A stretch of DNA of 10,395 nt. Source: Azoarcus sp. GTDB lineage: Bacteria > Pseudomonadota > Gammaproteobacteria > Burkholderiales > Rhodocyclaceae. Each line of letters begins with the position of its first letter. The first letter of the stretch is position 1. The notes beneath the pieces are model-generated. The model was not told where the DNA came from. It saw only the letters and a program-made list of their open reading frames with translations, and did not search any database. The stretch is taken from positions 1 to 10,395 of the forward strand of contig JAIRWW010000089.1 in NCBI GenBank assembly GCA_031268685.1, read 5' to 3'. The translations under genes and the position numbers were made by a program. Of this stretch, positions 7,571 through 10,395 are shown in pieces.

Positions 7571-8431
7571 TCAGTGCAAGGTCCGCAACTGGAAAACCAT
7601 ATCTATATCCTTGCTGTCGAAGCGGTAGGTGTGGTTCGACAGTTCGTCGCGGATCACGAGTTCGCCGCTTTCGGCCAGCACGGCGCGGATTTCTTCCTCG
7701 CCCACGGCGCGCAACATGGCGGCGACTTTTTCCGGCTCGGGCGGCCAATGATGAGTCACGGCGCGGGCGGCGTAAATGCGCACGTCTTCTTCGGCAAAAA
7801 GCCGGTGAAGCAAGGCGGCGGGGGTGAGGACGAGCAGCTCGCCAGATTTCACCGTGTCGGCCAGCGTAGTGATGCGCGTCCAGCCGTCGGCATCCCTGGC
7901 GTCGGCATCGGGGAGCTTTTGCAGCAACAGCGCGGAGCTGGCGGTCTCGTCGCAGGCAAGCCACAGCTTGGCGGGTTGCTGTTCGGATTGTTCGAGATAG
8001 CGCGTAAAGACATCAGCAATGCTGTTTCCCGCGAGCGGCACGAAGCTTTGGTAAGGCTGCTCCATGCCTTCCGTTTCCAGGCTCAGTTGCAGACGGCCAT
8101 CGCCGACCAGCGATAGCAAATCCGCACCCGCGCCTACGGCCCCCTGCTCGACCCTGGCGTAGCCGCGCAAATTGAGCGATTCCGTGCAATCGACAGCAAG
8201 CAGGCTCACCGGGCCGCGTCCCTGTATCTGAAAGGTGAGCCGCCCCGGCTGCTTGAGATTGCCTGCGATCACGGCGGAAACCGCCGCCATCTCGCCAAGC
8301 AGCTTCGCCACGATGCCCGGATAAGCACGGTTGCGCAGCAGCGCCTGCCACACGCCGGTAAGGCGCACCATGCTGCCGCGGATATCGAGATTTTCCAGCA
8401 AAAAACACTGAACAAAATTGGCAGAATTCAT
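7571..8431 (-). CDS. hslO: Hsp33-family chaperone homologue lacking the redox-switch cysteines
   Basis: A 286-residue homologue of the cytosolic holdase Hsp33. In classical Hsp33, oxidation of four zinc-bound cysteines (CxC and CxxC) unfolds a linker and switches on chaperone activity. The substrate-binding fold is intact: [16 protein letters not shown] (9-24), [13 protein letters not shown] (68-80) and RGYARV (89-94) align with the family. The C-terminal switch domain is present in length and pattern, but its zinc ligands are gone. The usual HCPC block reads HHWPPEPEK (227-235), and the usual CxFCG...YRFD block reads [12 protein letters not shown] (261-272), with D262 and S265 at the cysteine places. 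The only cysteines are C9, C82 and C160. Codons there are GAC and TCG, so single sequencing errors do not explain the loss. The start at 8431 matches the E. coli N-terminus; an ATG at 8452 would add 7 residues. It lies 76 nt downstream of the AGCS gene on the same strand. Family firm; redox regulation very unlikely. Confidence 0.9.
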   Translation of the reverse strand: MNSANFVQCFLLENLDIRGSMVRLTGVWQALLRNRAYPGIVAKLLGEMAAVSAVIAGNLKQPGRLTFQIQGRGPVSLLAVDCTESLNLRGYARVEQGAVGAGADLLSLVGDGRLQLSLETEGMEQPYQSFVPLAGNSIADVFTRYLEQSEQQPAKLWLACDETASSALLLQKLPDADARDADGWTRITTLADTVKSGELLVLTPAALLHRLFAEEDVRIYAARAVTHHWPPEPEKVAAMLRAVGEEEIRAVLAESGELVIRDELSNHTYRFDSKDIDMVFQLRTLH

Positions 8432-8507
8432 CGGGCAAACCCCGTGCCACAATGCGCGGCGCGTTCATACAGCGAAAAAACTGTCCGGCTCCTGGCGCGC
8501 GCTCTGC

Positions 8508-10226
8508 TCATTCGCTTTTCCCGGAACGCTCGCTTTTGGGCTGGCTGAAATATTCCCGCGCCAGTTTGAAGACGATTGGACTCAGCAGCAACAGGGCAAT
8601 CAGGTTAGGAAGCGCCATCAGCCCATTGAAGAGATCGGCAAGATCCCACACCAGACTCAGCTCGGCGAGAGCGCCGACTGGAACGACAAGCGTGAAAGCG
8701 ATCCGGTAGGGCAGCGCCGCCTTGTGGCCTAAAAGATAAATCACGCAACGTTCGCCATACACGCACCATCCGAGGATGGTGGAAAAGGCGAACAACACCA
8801 GCCCGATTGTGACCAGCCAGGAACCGGCAATGCCCATCGTATTGTGGAAGGCGCGCGCGGTCAGCGTGCCCGCGCCATGCGCCGTAGATAATTCGCTCAC
8901 CCCGGCTTCGCGCAGTTTTTCGATCAAATCTTTGTTGATTTCGCTGCGCATTTCCGCCAGCGTTTCGCCGTCCTTCACGATTTCGCGGACGATGAGACGG
9001 CCGAAGATGAATTCATCCGGAACCGTCAAACTGACGATTCCAGCGTCTTCCATTTTTTGAAGGTGTTCGGCCGTTATGCGTTTTTTCCCGGCGACGATCA
9101 AGCCGCCGCCTTCCGGCGCCTCGATGTCGAAAGGAGCGGCTTCGCCGCGCAGGTCGACGGTAACCGGAACGATATTGGCATTTTCTGCGCCGAGTTGAAA
9201 GTTGAGGCCAGTCGTCCATTCCCCTGAACACAGGATAACGAGCGCCGAAATAGAGCAAATGATGATGGTATCAATAAAGGGGTCGAGCATTCCCAGCAAA
9301 CCCTGCTTGACCGGGTTATCGACCATGGCTGTGGCATGTGCAATCGGGGCGCTACCCATGCCTGCCTCGTTGGAGAAAAGGCCGCGCGCCACCCCAAACC
9401 GGATCGCCGCTGCAACGGCCGCGCCAGTAAAGCCGCCGACAGCGGCATGGCCGGACAAGGCGCTCTCGAAAATCAGGCGGATCGCCCCTGGCACTTTTTC
9501 GATGTTGGCCACGAGTATCACCAGCCCGCCGAGGAAGTAGATCAGCGCCATTACGGGCACCAGCGTGCCCGCGACCATACCGATGCGCTTGACGCCGCCA
9601 ACGAGCACGACGCCCGACAAAACCAGCAGCCCGATGGCAATGAGCCACGGATTCAGGCTCAGATCGTAATAGCTTCCCAAGCTGATGACGTTTGCCGCGA
9701 CCGAGTTGGCCTGCGTCATGTTGCCAATTCCGAAGGAAGCCACCGTACCGAAAATGGCAAACAGGACGGCCAGCCATTTCCAGTTCGGCCCCAGCCCGTT
9801 CTTGATGTAGTACATCGGCCCGCCGACGAACTTGCCATCCGGCGTCACCTCACGGAACTTGACCGCCAGCGTGGCCTCGCAAAACTTGGTGGCCATCCCC
9901 ACGAGCGCCGTCATCCACATCCAGAAGACGGCTCCCGGCCCGCCCATGAGAATGGCGGTCGCCACACCGACAATATTGCCAGTGCCGATCGTGGCCGCCA
10001 GCGAAGTCATCAGCGCGCGAAAAGGCGTCAGTTCGCCCTCGTGGCCGGGATGATGATGGCGCCCCCGCCACATCGTGGCGAACGCATGCGGCAATTCCCG
10101 CCAGGGCATGAAGCGAAGACCGATGGTCAGTATCACGCCTACGGCCAACAGCAAGGGAATCAGTACATAAGGCCCCCAGACGATACCGTCGACAACGCTT
10201 ACCAGACCGGCGAATGATTCCAGCAT
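8508..10226 (-). CDS. Alanine/glycine:sodium symporter (AGCS) with inserted RpoB-like domain
   Basis: Inner-membrane Na+-coupled amino-acid symporter, 572 residues against about 440-540 for most AGCS proteins. The family core is clear: [21 protein letters not shown] (78-98) around the substrate site, GGPMYYI (135-141), the [14 protein letters not shown] stretch (285-298), and [14 protein letters not shown] (479-492) near the end. About 11 membrane helices can be drawn. Basic loops (RFMPWRE, KFRE, KRIG) place the N-terminus outside. In relatives a short W-x-x-G-x...LTxxAF loop joins the helix ending near ALVILCSG (328-335) to the one starting near 457. Here that loop holds about 110 extra soluble residues (about 343-453) resembling an RpoB insertion domain (separate entry). 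The start at 10226 is chosen because GGAGG lies 8 nt upstream and the protein then begins like its family; an open frame reaches 10295. Substrate (alanine or glycine) is inferred from the family. Confidence 0.93.
   Translation of the reverse strand: MLESFAGLVSVVDGIVWGPYVLIPLLLAVGVILTIGLRFMPWRELPHAFATMWRGRHHHPGHEGELTPFRALMTSLAATIGTGNIVGVATAILMGGPGAVFWMWMTALVGMATKFCEATLAVKFREVTPDGKFVGGPMYYIKNGLGPNWKWLAVLFAIFGTVASFGIGNMTQANSVAANVISLGSYYDLSLNPWLIAIGLLVLSGVVLVGGVKRIGMVAGTLVPVMALIYFLGGLVILVANIEKVPGAIRLIFESALSGHAAVGGFTGAAVAAAIRFGVARGLFSNEAGMGSAPIAHATAMVDNPVKQGLLGMLDPFIDTIIICSISALVILCSGEWTTGLNFQLGAENANIVPVTVDLRGEAAPFDIEAPEGGGLIVAGKKRITAEHLQKMEDAGIVSLTVPDEFIFGRLIVREIVKDGETLAEMRSEINKDLIEKLREAGVSELSTAHGAGTLTARAFHNTMGIAGSWLVTIGLVLFAFSTILGWCVYGERCVIYLLGHKAALPYRIAFTLVVPVGALAELSLVWDLADLFNGLMALPNLIALLLLSPIVFKLAREYFSQPKSERSGKSE
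8889..9167 (-). other. RpoB SI1-like domain inserted in the AGCS symporter
   Basis: Codons for residues about 354-446 of the symporter. From memory they match, in order, the lineage-specific insertion SI1 (i4) of proteobacterial RNA polymerase beta, around residues 225-345 of E. coli RpoB. Matches seen: [12 protein letters not shown] (359-370) against LRGETASFDIEA; KRITAEH (382-388) against RRITARH; a VP pair with nearby Glu (402-405); G409 where RpoB has I-A-G-K; and KLREAGV (437-443) against the KLxxxG helix of RpoB. Spacing is kept along the whole stretch, so this is probable homology, not a short chance match. The joins to the transporter are in frame. By topology the loop faces the periplasm, which would separate it from RNA polymerase. 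Confidence 0.8.
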
Positions 10227-10356
10227 TATCAGCCCCTCCGCGAAACAGGGTGTAATTGACAAAATGGTGCAAGGGTACGTCATCTTGCGCCGCATGTGTC
10301 GATATGGGGAACGATTTACACGGTTTCTTGTCGCCCTGGGGGCGCGGCGCTACTAG

Positions 10357-10395
10357 TCAATCGAGTTCGCGGAGCAGCTTGAAAATTTCGCGGTA
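10357..10395 (-). CDS. Possible C-terminal end of an unidentified gene (partial)
   Basis: Reading leftward from the window edge, one minus-strand frame gives YREIFKLLRELD and then a TGA stop at 10357-10359. The charged amphipathic composition looks like a protein C-terminus, but 12 residues cannot prove coding. If real, it would end 130 nt upstream of the AGCS start. The 10227-10356 spacer holds the AGCS Shine-Dalgarno and no promoter or terminator that I can support. Confidence 0.3.
   Translation of the reverse strand, partial: YREIFKLLRELD

Noticed and set aside
8470..8500. Possible terminator between the AGCS gene and hslO (T6 run on the minus strand)
   Set aside because: No stem of useful length precedes the T-run, so I do not call it.
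10227..10295. 23-residue N-terminal extension of the AGCS symporter
   Set aside because: The ATG at 10226 has a strong GGAGG at 8 nt and starts like other family members; the extension contains that ribosome site.
10332..10344. CGCCC/GGGCG hairpin near the right edge as a terminator for the partial gene
   Set aside because: Short stem with no T-run on either strand.

Overview
The window looks like chromosomal DNA from a Gram-negative proteobacterium, most likely a betaproteobacterium. It is fairly GC-rich and carries an E. coli-type (type I) MurB, an ApaH, an Hsp33 and a TonB-like periplasmic protein. The lineage is inferred from gene content and protein style, not from a phylogenetic marker. 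No tRNA, rRNA, CRISPR array, insertion sequence or integrase was recognised.

Layout. Minus strand, 4-2056: a tightly packed pair, mgtE (CBS-domain Mg2+ channel/transporter) followed 4 nt later by a small TonB C-terminal-domain protein. Minus strand, 2243-3841: a stand-alone ATPase fused to a PD-(D/E)XK nuclease-like domain, with its own likely terminator at 2086-2105. Region 3842-4219 has no convincing gene. It holds a tandem 15-bp repeat and two overlapping hairpins, the second a strong plus-strand intrinsic terminator. Plus strand, 4220-6563: trpS and murB, 28 nt apart. Plus strand, 6748-7548: apaH, preceded by a 184-nt spacer with two small hairpins. Minus strand, 7571-10226: hslO (Hsp33), convergent with apaH, and upstream of it an alanine/sodium symporter of the AGCS family. 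At the right edge (10357-10395, minus) there may be the last codons of another gene.

Most genes are housekeeping: Mg2+ uptake, tryptophanyl-tRNA charging, peptidoglycan precursor synthesis, dinucleoside polyphosphate breakdown, proteostasis and amino-acid uptake. Two are strikingly unusual. (1) The AGCS symporter carries an extra soluble domain of about 110 residues between two membrane helices. It reads like the lineage-specific insertion (SI1/i4) of proteobacterial RNA polymerase beta subunit (RpoB), and topology places it in the periplasm. (2) The Hsp33 homologue directly downstream is full length but lacks all four zinc-binding redox-switch cysteines of the CxC...CxxC motif, so it cannot be a classical redox-regulated Hsp33. 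Secondary points are a YegP/DUF1508-like tail on TrpRS, the ATPase-nuclease gene, and the attenuator-like hairpin pair upstream of trpS. All family assignments are from reading the sequence and from memory; no search or alignment program was run.
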